Assembly (NCBI RefSeq): GCF_030542105.1
Contig: NZ_JAUOFB010000002.1
Span: forward strand, 496,001-560,000
Length of the DNA: 64,000 nt
Direction: 5' to 3'
Source: Hymenobacter sp. BT730
GTDB lineage: Bacteria > Bacteroidota > Bacteroidia > Cytophagales > Hymenobacteraceae
Both the position numbers and the translations under genes were made by a program. How positions within the stretch are numbered: position 1 is the first letter of the stretch; every line of letters begins with the position of its first letter. Below are positions 8,476 to 17,669 of this stretch, one piece after another. The notes under the pieces are model-generated. The model had not been told where the DNA came from. It searched no databases and was given only the letters and a program-made list of their open reading frames with translations.

Positions 8476-9384
8476 CTACCAGTAAAGCCCATGCAGCACC
8501 ATGCCGCGCCGCTTGTTATACTCCAAAGCGGGGGCGGGCAGATGAAAGATGCTGGCCACGTAGAATACCCGGCGCAGGAGCTTGCTGCGCGTAGGAATCC
8601 GGCGCAAATCCACATCCAGGGAGAGATAGTACTGGCGGTAGGGATGCAGGCCCAGGGCGGCATTGGTATCCGCATCATTGTACACCATTTGCTGGGCTCC
8701 ATAGCCCAAGGCAGGTTGCAGCCAGCGCGGCCAACGGCTGGTGGCAGGCAGCCAGGCACCAATATCGGCGCACAGCCAGTAGGTTTGGCCGTTGTAATCT
8801 TTCAGGTGCTTTTCGGCCAGGCTTCGGCCCAGCACATTGGGCCGCAGGCCGGAGTAGCGGGTGGTATGAAAGGAGTATTTGGGCATGAGGCGCACCTCCT
8901 GCCAGGCCAGCTGCTGGGCCAGTACGCCTGCCGAGCCCAAAAAATTGGCGGCCAGATCAGTAGCCGAAGCACCATATTGCGGGTCGCGGCCATCCAGCAG
9001 CTCAATGGGGCTTTGCAGCAGAAAGCCCACCATGCTACCGTACCAAATGGCTTTTTTGGGAGCCACCCCGGCCCATTGCAGCATGTCTACGGCCCCGCGG
9101 CTTTCGTGGAAGGCACCCCAGAAGTGGCCCGCTTTATCCATTTGCTTCCACTCCGGCAAGTCATTAAACCAATGCAGGCGGCTTCTTTCGCCAGTATACC
9201 AGCCTTCACTGAGCAGGTAGAGTGTGCCAGCATAGGCTGCGGTGCCGGTACCGGCCAGAAGCGGCAAACGGTGGGGCGCAACCGCGTGGCTGGTATCAAC
9301 AGGAGCCAAAGGCACCTGCGCCGAACAGCGCAGTGCCAGTAGTAAGAGCAGGCATAATCCGAACGTACGCGCGTACCACGCCAT
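8476..9384 (-). CDS. DUF2279 family exported protein, 302 aa
   Basis: Resembles the DUF2279 (YfiM-like) family of predicted periplasmic or membrane-associated proteins. The ATG at 9384 gives a hydrophobic export signal (FGLCLLLLLALRCSAQ). Family-like segments include DKAGHFWGAFHESRGAVDMLQWAG, shown here only as its location at about residues 82-105, and a glycine-rich segment after it. No catalytic motif is recognised. Sequence characters such as HFWGAFHESR suggest a helical membrane-embedded core. The gene stands alone, divergent from the amylase gene, and its function is unknown. Confidence 0.7.
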   Translation of the reverse strand: MAWYARTFGLCLLLLLALRCSAQVPLAPVDTSHAVAPHRLPLLAGTGTAAYAGTLYLLSEGWYTGERSRLHWFNDLPEWKQMDKAGHFWGAFHESRGAVDMLQWAGVAPKKAIWYGSMVGFLLQSPIELLDGRDPQYGASATDLAANFLGSAGVLAQQLAWQEVRLMPKYSFHTTRYSGLRPNVLGRSLAEKHLKDYNGQTYWLCADIGAWLPATSRWPRWLQPALGYGAQQMVYNDADTNAALGLHPYRQYYLSLDVDLRRIPTRSKLLRRVFYVASIFHLPAPALEYNKRRGMVLHGLYW

Positions 9385-9453
9385 AACTCCTTTCTGGGCC
9401 GGCACTAAGGGGCACGGTCATCCCGCAAAACTACAAGAAAACCGCCCGCGTCC

Positions 9454-9485
9454 TTTGGTAGCCGAGCTCGGCCGTGGTATCTTTA
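9454..9485 (+). promoter_or_regulatory. Candidate Bacteroidota promoter of the amylase gene
   Basis: TTTG at 9454-9457, a 20-base spacer, then TATCTTTA at 9478-9485, which matches seven of eight bases of the -7 box TAnnTTTG. It lies about 90 bases before the amylase start. Confidence 0.5.
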
Positions 9486-9576
9486 AGATTCAGAACTCAG
9501 CATTTGCGACGAATTTTCGCTGTTTTTGTCTGCTTCGCAGGTTCTCCATCTGTTTTTCCCACTCAACCTCTGTTTA

Positions 9577-12453
9577 ATGAAATTACTTCGACTTGTTTTG
9601 CTGTGGCTGGTTAGTCTGGCGGCGCTTCCCATGGCGCAGGCACAGGTGGTTACCGCCCAGTCTGCCTTCTTCACAGGTGATGATCAGGTGACGCTGACAT
9701 TTGATGCCACCAAAGGCGACGCCGGCCTGAAAAACTACACCGGCGACGTGTATATCTGGACGGGTGTAATTACCGATAAAAGCACCAGCAACTCTGACTG
9801 GAAATATGTGATAGGCAAGGCCTGGACGCCACCTATTGAGAAGGAGAAGCTGACCCGCAGCACCACCAATGCCAACCTCTATACCCTCACCTTCACCCCG
9901 CGTACCTTCTATGGGGTGCCTGCAGGCGAGAAAATCCTGAAGCTGGCCATGCTGTTCCGCAGCACCGACGGTACCAAATCGGGTCGTGACACGGGCGGAA
10001 AGGACATTTTTGTGGATGTAGCGCAAACCTCGGCCCTTTCCGTACGGCTCACCAGCCCCACCACGGGCTCGTTCGTCAATAAAAACGCTAGTGTAAGCGT
10101 ATCGGGCACGGCCTCGGCAGCATCCACTCTCACCCTTACCCTGAATGGGACCCAGGTAGAGCAGACAACCAACGCTACCATCCTGACCAAGGATGTTACT
10201 TTGACTCAGGAGGGGAGCAATGTGCTGAAGCTAACGGCTACCAGCGGCAGCACTACGGCCACAGATGAAGTAACCGTATTTGTAAGCCCGGCAACTACCA
10301 TAACCGCACTGCCGGCCGGAGCCAAAAAAGACGGAGTAACTTATCTGAGCGGAGGTACTTCTGTTATTCTGAGCCTGACGGCCCCCAACAAGACTAATGC
10401 CTACGTCCTCGGAGACTTCAACAACTGGCAGCCCGATGTGAAATACCAGATGAGCAAAACCAGCGCTACTGATGATGTGAACACGCGCTGGTGGGTGAAG
10501 ATTGACGGCCTCACCGCCGGCCAGGAGTATGCCTATCAGTACCTGGTAGATGGCCTGCGCGTAGCGGACCCTTACACGGAGAAAGTACTGGACCCCAACA
10601 ATGACCAGTACATTCCGGCCATTACGTATCCTAACCTGAAGGCATATCCTACAGGCAAAACCACGGGTATTGTATCCGTACTGCAAACCAACCAGACTGC
10701 CTATGCCTGGCAGGTAACCAACTTCCAGCGCCCAAACAAGCTGGATATGGTGGTGTATGAGTTGCTGGTGCGCGACTTTGTAGCCCGCCACGACTACAAG
10801 ACCGTCACGGACTCGCTGGACTACCTCAAGCGCTTAGGTATTAATGTATTGGAGCTGCTGCCCGTAAACGAGTTTGAAGGCAACGAAAGCTGGGGCTATA
10901 ATCCATCGTTCTACTTTGCGCCTGACAAATACTACGGCACTAAGAACGACCTGAAAAAGCTCGTCGACGAAGCCCACAAGCGTGGTATTGCCGTGGTATT
11001 CGACATGGTGCTGAACCACTCGTTCGGCCAGAGCCCCATGGTGCAGCTGTACAGCAGCAATAACCCCTGGTTTAACGCTACGCCTACGCACCCCTATAAC
11101 GTGGGTACTGACTTCAACCACGAAAGTGAGTATACCCGCTATTTCTCCAAAGAAGTTATCAAGTTTTGGCTGCAAGAGTACCACATTGATGGCTACCGCT
11201 ACGACCTGGCCGGCGGTTTCAGCCAGGTGCAGAAAACGGAAGCTACCTACGAGTCGGTGTTTGACCAGTCACGGGTGAACATCTGGAAAGACTACTACGC
11301 CGCGCAGCAAGCAGTCAGCGCCGGTTCCTACGCCATTCTGGAAACCTTTGTGGGCAACGAAGAAGCCAAGGCACTTTCGGCCGCAGGTTTGATGCTGTGG
11401 GGCAAGATGACCTCCAACTACAATGAGGCTACGATGGGCTACAACGATGGCAGCAAATCAGACCTGAGCTGGGGCTATTATAAGCAGCGCGGCTGGACGG
11501 ACCCCAACCTGGTGACTTATATGGAAAGCCACGATGAGGACCGCTTGATGTATAAGAATCTGCGTTTTGGCAACAGCTCCGGCAGCTACTCGGTGAAAAC
11601 CCTGAATACGGCTTTAGCCCGTCAGGAAGCGGCAGCCGCCTTCTTTTTCACCGTGCCTGGTGCCCGCATGATCTGGCAGTTTGGCGAAGTAGGCTACGAC
11701 AAAGGCATCTTTATGTGCCCTAATGGTACCTACCCTGGTGATGATGGCACCGATCCTACAAAGTATGCCCAGGACCAAAGCTGCAAACTCGGCAACAAGC
11801 CGGCCCTGTGGGACTACTACACCAACGCCAACCGCCGCCGCCTCTACGATGTGTACCGCAGCCTGATTCAGTTGAAGAAGGACGAGCCGGTATTTGAGAA
11901 CTACACCACGTTCACACAGGACGTAAGCGGAGCGGTGAAATCCATTCACCTCAACAATGCCGACCAGAACATTACGGTGCTGGGCAACTTCGATGTGAAG
12001 TCTGCTACCATTAACCCGAAGTTCCAGAAGACCGGTACCTGGTACAACTACCTGGATGGCACCAGCCTCAAAATCAACAAAACGGATAGCACATTCACGC
12101 TGGCTCCCGGCCAGTACTTCGTGTTCCTGACCAAGAAAGTTGCTAAGCCAGCCGGTACGGTGCTGGCTACCCGTAACGAGCGGGCTGTGCTGGCCCTGGG
12201 CTATACGGTGGTGCCTAACCCCACCAGTTCGGTGGCTATGTTGCGCTACACGCTGCCCCAGGCTACAACGGTGCATATAACGGTACAGAACCTGTTGGGT
12301 GCTACTGTACGCACGCTGCCCGCTACGGGCAAGCAGGCGGCCGGCGCGCACGAATTGCAGCTACCAGTAGAAAGCCTGGCCAATGGTATCTATCTGGTAC
12401 GGTTACAAGCCGGCGAGACGCAGGTAACTACCCGTCTACAGGTGCAGCACTAA
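9577..12453 (+). CDS. Secreted alpha-amylase (GH13) with T9SS sorting domain, 958 aa
   Basis: Large extracellular alpha-glucan hydrolase. The ATG at 9577 gives a signal peptide ending in AQAQ. The N-terminal 230 residues form beta-rich starch-binding-like modules. A CBM48-like domain follows (VLGDFNNWQPD), then the GH13 barrel. The catalytic nucleophile is Asp543 (GYRYDLAG), the acid/base is Glu589 (ILETFVGN) and the transition-state stabiliser is Asp653 (ESHDEDR), so the active site is complete. The last 75 residues (VVPNPTSS ... GIYLVRL) are a type A T9SS sorting domain, predicting export across the outer membrane and surface attachment or release. Together with the nearby susCDE genes it probably starts starch or glycogen breakdown outside the cell. 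Confidence 0.93.
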   Translation: MKLLRLVLLWLVSLAALPMAQAQVVTAQSAFFTGDDQVTLTFDATKGDAGLKNYTGDVYIWTGVITDKSTSNSDWKYVIGKAWTPPIEKEKLTRSTTNANLYTLTFTPRTFYGVPAGEKILKLAMLFRSTDGTKSGRDTGGKDIFVDVAQTSALSVRLTSPTTGSFVNKNASVSVSGTASAASTLTLTLNGTQVEQTTNATILTKDVTLTQEGSNVLKLTATSGSTTATDEVTVFVSPATTITALPAGAKKDGVTYLSGGTSVILSLTAPNKTNAYVLGDFNNWQPDVKYQMSKTSATDDVNTRWWVKIDGLTAGQEYAYQYLVDGLRVADPYTEKVLDPNNDQYIPAITYPNLKAYPTGKTTGIVSVLQTNQTAYAWQVTNFQRPNKLDMVVYELLVRDFVARHDYKTVTDSLDYLKRLGINVLELLPVNEFEGNESWGYNPSFYFAPDKYYGTKNDLKKLVDEAHKRGIAVVFDMVLNHSFGQSPMVQLYSSNNPWFNATPTHPYNVGTDFNHESEYTRYFSKEVIKFWLQEYHIDGYRYDLAGGFSQVQKTEATYESVFDQSRVNIWKDYYAAQQAVSAGSYAILETFVGNEEAKALSAAGLMLWGKMTSNYNEATMGYNDGSKSDLSWGYYKQRGWTDPNLVTYMESHDEDRLMYKNLRFGNSSGSYSVKTLNTALARQEAAAAFFFTVPGARMIWQFGEVGYDKGIFMCPNGTYPGDDGTDPTKYAQDQSCKLGNKPALWDYYTNANRRRLYDVYRSLIQLKKDEPVFENYTTFTQDVSGAVKSIHLNNADQNITVLGNFDVKSATINPKFQKTGTWYNYLDGTSLKINKTDSTFTLAPGQYFVFLTKKVAKPAGTVLATRNERAVLALGYTVVPNPTSSVAMLRYTLPQATTVHITVQNLLGATVRTLPATGKQAAGAHELQLPVESLANGIYLVRLQAGETQVTTRLQVQH

Positions 12454-12480
12454 GCTGAATCATAAGCTGTCAAATAAAAA

Positions 12481-12514
12481 GGCCGCTCCCCTTGGGGAGC
12501 GGCCTTTTTATTTT
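12481..12514. terminator. Bidirectional terminator between amylase and kinase genes
   Basis: GGCCGCTCCCC and GGGGAGCGGCC form an 11-bp stem with a TT loop. A-rich sequence precedes it and TTTTTATTTT follows, so it can stop both convergent genes. Confidence 0.9.
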
Positions 12515-12539
12515 CTGGTATCTGAAGTTACTTATTCCG

Positions 12540-13388
12540 TTACTTAACCAAAGTGGTGTGGTAGTTCACCAGATCATCGATAGGGGAGCGGATGATTTTG
12601 CCGACTTCCATACCGTGGCTTTTGGCTACCTGCTCCAGCACGTCGCGGAAATTGTAGCCCACCGAGCCTACACAGTTAAAGGAGTAGTTCTGGAAGTTGG
12701 GGTAGTGCGTTACCAGGTTATTGAAGAAGGTCTCAAACCCATCCAGTACAATCTCGCGGCAGTAGCTGATGTTGTTGTGGTCGTAGGCAAACTTACTGAA
12801 CGAGGCCAGGAAGCGGTTCGGCAAGGGCTGATTGTAAAGCCGGTCGAAGATTTCCTCGTTGGTCAGGCCGTATTGATCCTTAAAGGCATCCTGCAGACCA
12901 TCGGGAAGGTAACCGCGCATAAAGTCACGCAGGAGGCGCTTGCCAATGAATGAGCCGCTGCCTTCATCACCCAGGAAATAACCCAAAGAGTCGATGTTCA
13001 GCTCTACATCTTTGCCATTATAGAGGCAGGTGTTAGTACCGGTACCCAGAATGGCAGCAAAGCCGATGTTCCGGCCCAGCAAAGCACGGGCTGCTGCCAA
13101 CAGATCATGGCCCACATACACGCGCGAGCTGGTGAACACCTGCCGCATGGCATTTTCCACTACTGCCACTTTCTCAGGCACCGAGCAACCAGCACCGTAG
13201 TAGTATACCTCCGTTACTTCGGCGCGGGGCAGGGTATCGGGCAGGCTCTTCTCCAGGGAAGCTACAATACCAGGCGTATCAATGAAATACGGGTTGTAGC
13301 CTTCGGTATTGAAGTAGATTTTGGTGCCTTCATTGTCAATCAGACACCAGTTGGTTTTGGTAGAGCCGCCGTCGGCAATAATGATCAT
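12540..13388 (-). CDS. N-acetylglucosamine kinase-like protein (BadF/BadG ATPase family), 282 aa
   Basis: Member of the ASKHA sugar-kinase-like superfamily. The phosphate-1 ATP-binding motif is ADGGSTKTNW at residues 5-14. Further nucleotide-site motifs are GTGTNT near residue 117 and GDEGSGSFIG near residue 140. The length and motifs match bacterial N-acetylglucosamine kinases annotated as BadF/BadG/BcrA/BcrD ATPases, which phosphorylate amino sugars in the cytoplasm. The exact substrate is inferred from the family, not from a diagnostic residue. The gene ends at the shared terminator with the amylase gene. No sugar transporter sits next to it, so its link to the amylase and sus locus is only positional. 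Confidence 0.8.
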   Translation of the reverse strand: MIIIADGGSTKTNWCLIDNEGTKIYFNTEGYNPYFIDTPGIVASLEKSLPDTLPRAEVTEVYYYGAGCSVPEKVAVVENAMRQVFTSSRVYVGHDLLAAARALLGRNIGFAAILGTGTNTCLYNGKDVELNIDSLGYFLGDEGSGSFIGKRLLRDFMRGYLPDGLQDAFKDQYGLTNEEIFDRLYNQPLPNRFLASFSKFAYDHNNISYCREIVLDGFETFFNNLVTHYPNFQNYSFNCVGSVGYNFRDVLEQVAKSHGMEVGKIIRSPIDDLVNYHTTLVK

Positions 13389-13733
13389 ATAGGAAGGATT
13401 GGTTGTTTGCGAATGCAGAGGAAGGGTAAAGATAACAGGACCGGAAAATTTATAACCTCACGCCCCACATAAGATTACATAAATATGCTGGCATAACGCC
13501 TGGTTGGGTACATAGTAGGGCGTGTGCAAAATATGGGGTGTATGTAACCTTTTGTCTGCATCTCAGATAATATAAAGAAGGTGAAAGTAACACACCATAA
13601 TACTATCTTAAGCCCTTTGTATTCTGTGCATAAGGCTTACTTTTAACTAGCCGGGGAAAGTCTGGCTACAGTTACTTCAATTTTGCTTCACAATCTTTTC
13701 ATTTTTCATGTATTAAACCTTTACCTACTCTCA
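13389..13733. other. AT-rich intergenic region with divergent promoters
   Basis: No gene is seen. The region separates two divergent genes and is AT-rich. Apart from the candidate promoter at 13616-13645, nothing specific was recognised. Confidence 0.6.
13616..13645 (+). promoter_or_regulatory. Candidate Bacteroidota promoter
   Basis: TTTG at 13616-13619, an 18-base spacer, then TACTTTTA at 13638-13645, which matches seven of eight bases of TAnnTTTG. It lies about 90 bases before the T9SS-substrate gene. Confidence 0.35.
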
Positions 13734-14819
13734 ATGAAAAAATTACTTACTCTCGCGGCGGTTGGTGTCCTTGGGGCTTCTGCCCTTACTGCGCAAGCTC
13801 AGATTACCGTAGATGGCAAAGTCTCTGCTTCCGAAATTGGTACTGGGCTTAACCATTACCAATTAGTTAGTACTTATGCTGGCACCCATTCGGCTGGTAC
13901 TTTGGGCCTACAGTCTTTGTATATCGGAGAGTCGGCTACCAAGCTTTATATCATGGTGGTAGGTGCAGCAGAAACTGCTGACAATTACCCAGGCATTGTA
14001 GTATACCTGAACGTACCTGGTAAAACTGGTGTCCCTGCAGGGACTCAACTAAAGGGTGGGGCAGATGGACAAAGCCCACTGAAACACACCCCAACCATGG
14101 ATTTCGAAACGGACTATGGTTTCAGGGTAACAACCTCACCGGCCAACATGACGCCCGCGTACTTCAGCTTCGTAGACTACACGAACGGAAATACAGCGCA
14201 GGTTCCCGACTCTTATCAAGGAGAAGGTGTTAAAACGGGTACTGCCCATAATGGTACAGCCACCAGTGGTCCATTTATGGGGGCACGCTATTCTTATTTG
14301 AGTTCAGCAAACGTTACAGCTGCAACTGCTGCCGGCTCAGGATTTGAGGTAGAGCTAGATAAAACAGCTTTAGGTATAGTAGATGGCAATGCAGTAAACG
14401 TAATGGCTGCATATGTTAAAGATGGTGGGGCTTTTACCTCTGATGTATTGCCGCAAGTGGTAGGCCAACTCACAGATTTAGGGTCTTCTGCCGATTTCAA
14501 TACGCTAGCCGGGAAGCAGTATGCTACTTACATCGTAGGGACTGGTGTCCAAGCCAGCCGCGCCGAAGTAGCCCGTACATTAGGGTTTGGTGTGTACCCT
14601 AATCCGGCTCGCGAAGCTAAAATTGTATATACTGTAAATGGTCGTCAGGATGTAGCGTTGGAAGTAGTGAACCTGCTGGGCCAGCGCGTACGCTCACTGT
14701 CATCTGCAAAGCAGGCTGGGCGCCAGGAGTACCAACTTTCCGATCTACAAGCTGGCACCTACCTGGTGAAGCTGCGCGTAGGCGACCAACTGACCAGCCA
14801 GAAGGTGATAATTAACTAA
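13734..14819 (+). CDS. Secreted T9SS-sorted protein of unknown function, 361 aa
   Basis: The ATG at 13734 gives a good signal peptide (MKKLLTLAAVGVLGASALTAQAQ). The mature start, ITVDGKVSASEIG, resembles the opening of CBM9/DOMON-like beta-sandwich domains, but the body is not recognised. The last 75 residues (FGVYPNPAREAKI ... AGTYLVKLRVG) are a type A T9SS C-terminal domain, so the protein should be exported across the outer membrane. Codon use is less GC-biased than in most neighbours, more so in the N-terminal two thirds. Its place between the amylase/kinase pair and the susE gene suggests, but does not show, a role in glucan handling. A shared terminator separates it from susE. Confidence 0.8.
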   Translation: MKKLLTLAAVGVLGASALTAQAQITVDGKVSASEIGTGLNHYQLVSTYAGTHSAGTLGLQSLYIGESATKLYIMVVGAAETADNYPGIVVYLNVPGKTGVPAGTQLKGGADGQSPLKHTPTMDFETDYGFRVTTSPANMTPAYFSFVDYTNGNTAQVPDSYQGEGVKTGTAHNGTATSGPFMGARYSYLSSANVTAATAAGSGFEVELDKTALGIVDGNAVNVMAAYVKDGGAFTSDVLPQVVGQLTDLGSSADFNTLAGKQYATYIVGTGVQASRAEVARTLGFGVYPNPAREAKIVYTVNGRQDVALEVVNLLGQRVRSLSSAKQAGRQEYQLSDLQAGTYLVKLRVGDQLTSQKVIIN

Positions 14820-14850
14820 GCTTTTTCTTTAGTAGACCCTGCAAACAAAA

Positions 14851-14882
14851 AAGCCCCGCTGCTGAGCAGCGGGGCTTTTTAT
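14851..14882. terminator. Bidirectional terminator
   Basis: AAGCCCCGCTGCT and its complement form a stem between convergent genes, followed by TTTTTATTATT on the plus strand and preceded by an A-rich run. Confidence 0.9.
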
Positions 14883-14902
14883 TATTAAAGCGGAGGGAGG
14901 AA

Positions 14903-15952
14903 CTAGTTCTTGCTAATGGAGTAGCTGTAGTTACCAGCACCTTTGCTCAGGTCCAGCGTGATTGTATACGATCCAGCACCTGGAGACACAATGTTTGAAC
15001 CGTCATAATCAGGAGAACCGTTTGCACCATTGTCGCCCATGTTAATGGCCCAGGCATTGTTAGCGCGGAACTTTAACTCACCAGCACCCAGGGTAGTGGT
15101 AACCTTCCAAACACCGTTGGCAGCGTCATAGGTCATAGGGGTTTCAGCATCCCAGCCACCAGCAGTAGCCGAGCCGATTACGGCCCAAGTAGTGGACGTA
15201 ACGGAGTATTTTTTCGTACCCAGGTCTACATTCATTTTGTAATAACCGGGGGCACTAGTCTTTATGTTGCCACCATTAGGAGCAAGGCCTGAACCAGTGC
15301 CATCATCACCATAGTTTACATCCCAGCTACGGCCAACGGTGTATTTGAACTCACTAGCTGCATCCATATAGATGTAACCTTCATACACGTCATTGCTGTT
15401 AGGCGAAGCGAGGAACGGCGCAGTGGCAGGGCTCCAGCCCTGGTATCCACCAGGAACTTGGATGGAAGGATAAGCAATGAACGAGAGGTAAGGAGTGCCC
15501 GTCAGAGTAGTAGTGCCCGACACCTGGGTTTTTACCGGGATAGAAGGAGCATTAGTGGCCAGATTAGAAGTCACACGTACCTCAACGGAAGCCTCAGAGC
15601 CCGTAGGCAGACCAAGCGCCAACATGATGTTGTTGATTTCGGAAACCGTGAAGGTTTTAGAAGTGCTGGTGCCGGCCTTATATTCATAAGGCTTCGCAAA
15701 CTTGTTATCCTTCTTGTCGAATTGAATAACATACGTTTGCGCCGCGTCAAAGCCATAGTTGCCGGGCTTCCAGGAAAGCGTCACAGCATTTTTGCTGGCA
15801 TCTTCCTGCACCAGTGTAACGGAGTTGGCAGAAGCCGTAAGCGTAGGAGCATTTCCTGGCTGTGCCATGACTCTCACTTCATCCTTCTCGCAGGAAGAAA
15901 AAAGAAAGACGGCTGCGCAGACCCCTACTAGTTGGGTAAGCCAATTTTTCAT
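14903..15952 (-). CDS. susE: SusE/SusF-like outer-membrane glycan-binding lipoprotein, 349 aa
   Basis: Surface lipoprotein of the SusE family that binds starch-like glycans beside the SusCD transporter. The ATG at 15952 gives a signal peptide with lipobox FLFSSC (Cys21) followed by EKDE, an acidic stretch like the lipoprotein surface export signal of Bacteroidota. About residues 30-140 form a SusE N-terminal immunoglobulin-like domain with VTLSWKPGNYGFD. Two repeated beta-sandwich carbohydrate-binding units follow, each with a segment resembling YTVGRSWDVNYGDDGTG and AWAINMGDNGANG. The gene is the last of susC-susD-susE on this strand, which fits the usual order. The glycan is inferred as alpha-glucan from the neighbouring amylase. 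Confidence 0.85.
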   Translation of the reverse strand: MKNWLTQLVGVCAAVFLFSSCEKDEVRVMAQPGNAPTLTASANSVTLVQEDASKNAVTLSWKPGNYGFDAAQTYVIQFDKKDNKFAKPYEYKAGTSTSKTFTVSEINNIMLALGLPTGSEASVEVRVTSNLATNAPSIPVKTQVSGTTTLTGTPYLSFIAYPSIQVPGGYQGWSPATAPFLASPNSNDVYEGYIYMDAASEFKYTVGRSWDVNYGDDGTGSGLAPNGGNIKTSAPGYYKMNVDLGTKKYSVTSTTWAVIGSATAGGWDAETPMTYDAANGVWKVTTTLGAGELKFRANNAWAINMGDNGANGSPDYDGSNIVSPGAGSYTITLDLSKGAGNYSYSISKN

Positions 15953-16063
15953 GTGGAACTGATGTTTAAGACTGAAAATGAGATAAGAAGAGGGCTCTTC
16001 ATCGGGTGCTGAACAGCAACGTACCGGTGCTTTGTTCAACACCCGATAAAAAACTCTTATCGA

Positions 16064-17659
16064 TTAATAACCTGGGTTTTGCTTCAGGTTAGGATTGGCT
16101 ACTAAGTCAGTAGAAGGGATGGGGAACAGCACACGGAAGTTCTCCACGGAAGTACCCTCTTTTGCACCGCCTTTGAAAGGCCACAAGTAGTCGCCTCCGG
16201 TATATTTGCCGAAGCGGATAAGGTCCGTACGACGGTGACCTTCCCAGTACAGCTCACGGCCGCGCTCATCGAGAATATCGTCCAGATCAACGGAGCTCAG
16301 TGCGGTAGCACCGGCACGGGCACGTACCGTATTTACAGCATCCAGGGCAGTACGGCCACCAACGGGGGCACCACCGCGCAGAACAGCTTCCGCATACATC
16401 AGGTAATCATCTGCCAGACGGAACATGGGGAAGTCGGTGTCGGGGAAGTTTCCTTCCGTATCCGAGCCTGCTTCGCCGGTAGACGTTACGTTCTTATACT
16501 TCGAAACGGCATAACCATCCGTAAAGGTGAAGATGTCGTTGATTTCCTTCGTCTGACCAGGCGTGTAGAACAAGGCCCGCTCATCGGTGCTTTCTGCCTC
16601 GCCGGGGAACAGCTCTACCAGGTTCTTTTTGGCGCGGTTACCACCCCAGCCACCATTCACACCAAAGTCAGCAGGCTTCATACTACCACCTACCTGAGCA
16701 TGCACCAGGAAGGTCATGCCACCATAGGTCTTCGTGTGCAGGCCGTCAAACGTTACGGGGAAGATAACTTCGTTACGGGCAGCCGACTTGTCGTTATCAG
16801 CCAAGAAAAGATCCTGATAGTTAGGAGCCAGGCTGTACGCGTTGGCGTCCAATACCTTAGCGGCATAGATGGCTGCATCATTGTTGCGCTCCTTGCCGGT
16901 ATATACCTGAGCGTTCAGGTAAAGCTTGGAGAGCAGCATCCAGGCCGACGCCTTGTCGGCGCGGGCATAAACAGCTTTGGGAGCCAACAGGTCGGCATCA
17001 ATAGCTTTCAGTTCTTTCTCGATGTAATCGAATACAAACTGGCGAGACTGCTGCGGCGGAGGCGTATTGCCTACGGTCGAGGTTTCATCAGCGAAAGGAA
17101 CGTTACCAAACATATCAATGGCATGCCAGTAGCTGAGGGCACGCAGGAAGCGGGCCTCGGCACGGAACGTGTTGATTTTGCCCTTATCAGCTTCTGAGAT
17201 ACCCCGCTCGCTTAGTTTCTCCGGTGTTGTCTGACGGATGAACTCATTGCAGAGGGCAATCTGATAGAAGATACGGTCATAAATAGCCCGTACAAACTCG
17301 TTGTTGGCGTTCCAAGTGAGCTTGTTGTAGTCGGGGAGGCTGCCGTCGTTCCAGGCAATGATAGCCTCATCCGTCGTCAGCTCCTGAGCACCCCAGTACT
17401 GACGGAGGTAGTTGGAGAAGCCTTCATCAATGCCGGAAATGTCGGGCAGACCAGCTGGGCCTTCCTGACCGCTTACCGCCAGCGTAGCGTACAGACGGGC
17501 CAGTACTCCCTGAATCTGGGCTGGGTCGCGGTAAACGATTTCTGTGTTAGATAGAAAATCAGGCGACTGATCCAGCTCATTCACACACGAGGAAAGCGGT
17601 GAAAGAGAAGCAGCAAGTAGGAGCGCTACTCCTAAACTGCGTACAAATTTATTTTTCAT
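16064..17659 (-). CDS. susD: SusD/RagB family glycan-binding lipoprotein, 531 aa
   Basis: Partner lid protein of the SusC transporter. The signal peptide ends in lipobox LSSC (Cys25). The helical TPR-like scaffold typical of SusD is visible, with family segments such as EARFLRALSYWHAIDMFG and a C-terminal RGRELYWEGHRRTDLIRFGK, the most conserved part of the family. The length is normal. The start lies 10 bases after the susC stop, so the two are certainly in one transcript. SusD captures oligosaccharide at the surface and closes over SusC. Substrate specificity cannot be read from the sequence, but the surroundings suggest maltooligosaccharides. Confidence 0.95.
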   Translation of the reverse strand: MKNKFVRSLGVALLLAASLSPLSSCVNELDQSPDFLSNTEIVYRDPAQIQGVLARLYATLAVSGQEGPAGLPDISGIDEGFSNYLRQYWGAQELTTDEAIIAWNDGSLPDYNKLTWNANNEFVRAIYDRIFYQIALCNEFIRQTTPEKLSERGISEADKGKINTFRAEARFLRALSYWHAIDMFGNVPFADETSTVGNTPPPQQSRQFVFDYIEKELKAIDADLLAPKAVYARADKASAWMLLSKLYLNAQVYTGKERNNDAAIYAAKVLDANAYSLAPNYQDLFLADNDKSAARNEVIFPVTFDGLHTKTYGGMTFLVHAQVGGSMKPADFGVNGGWGGNRAKKNLVELFPGEAESTDERALFYTPGQTKEINDIFTFTDGYAVSKYKNVTSTGEAGSDTEGNFPDTDFPMFRLADDYLMYAEAVLRGGAPVGGRTALDAVNTVRARAGATALSSVDLDDILDERGRELYWEGHRRTDLIRFGKYTGGDYLWPFKGGAKEGTSVENFRVLFPIPSTDLVANPNLKQNPGY

Positions 17660-17669
17660 GGGAAGAATT

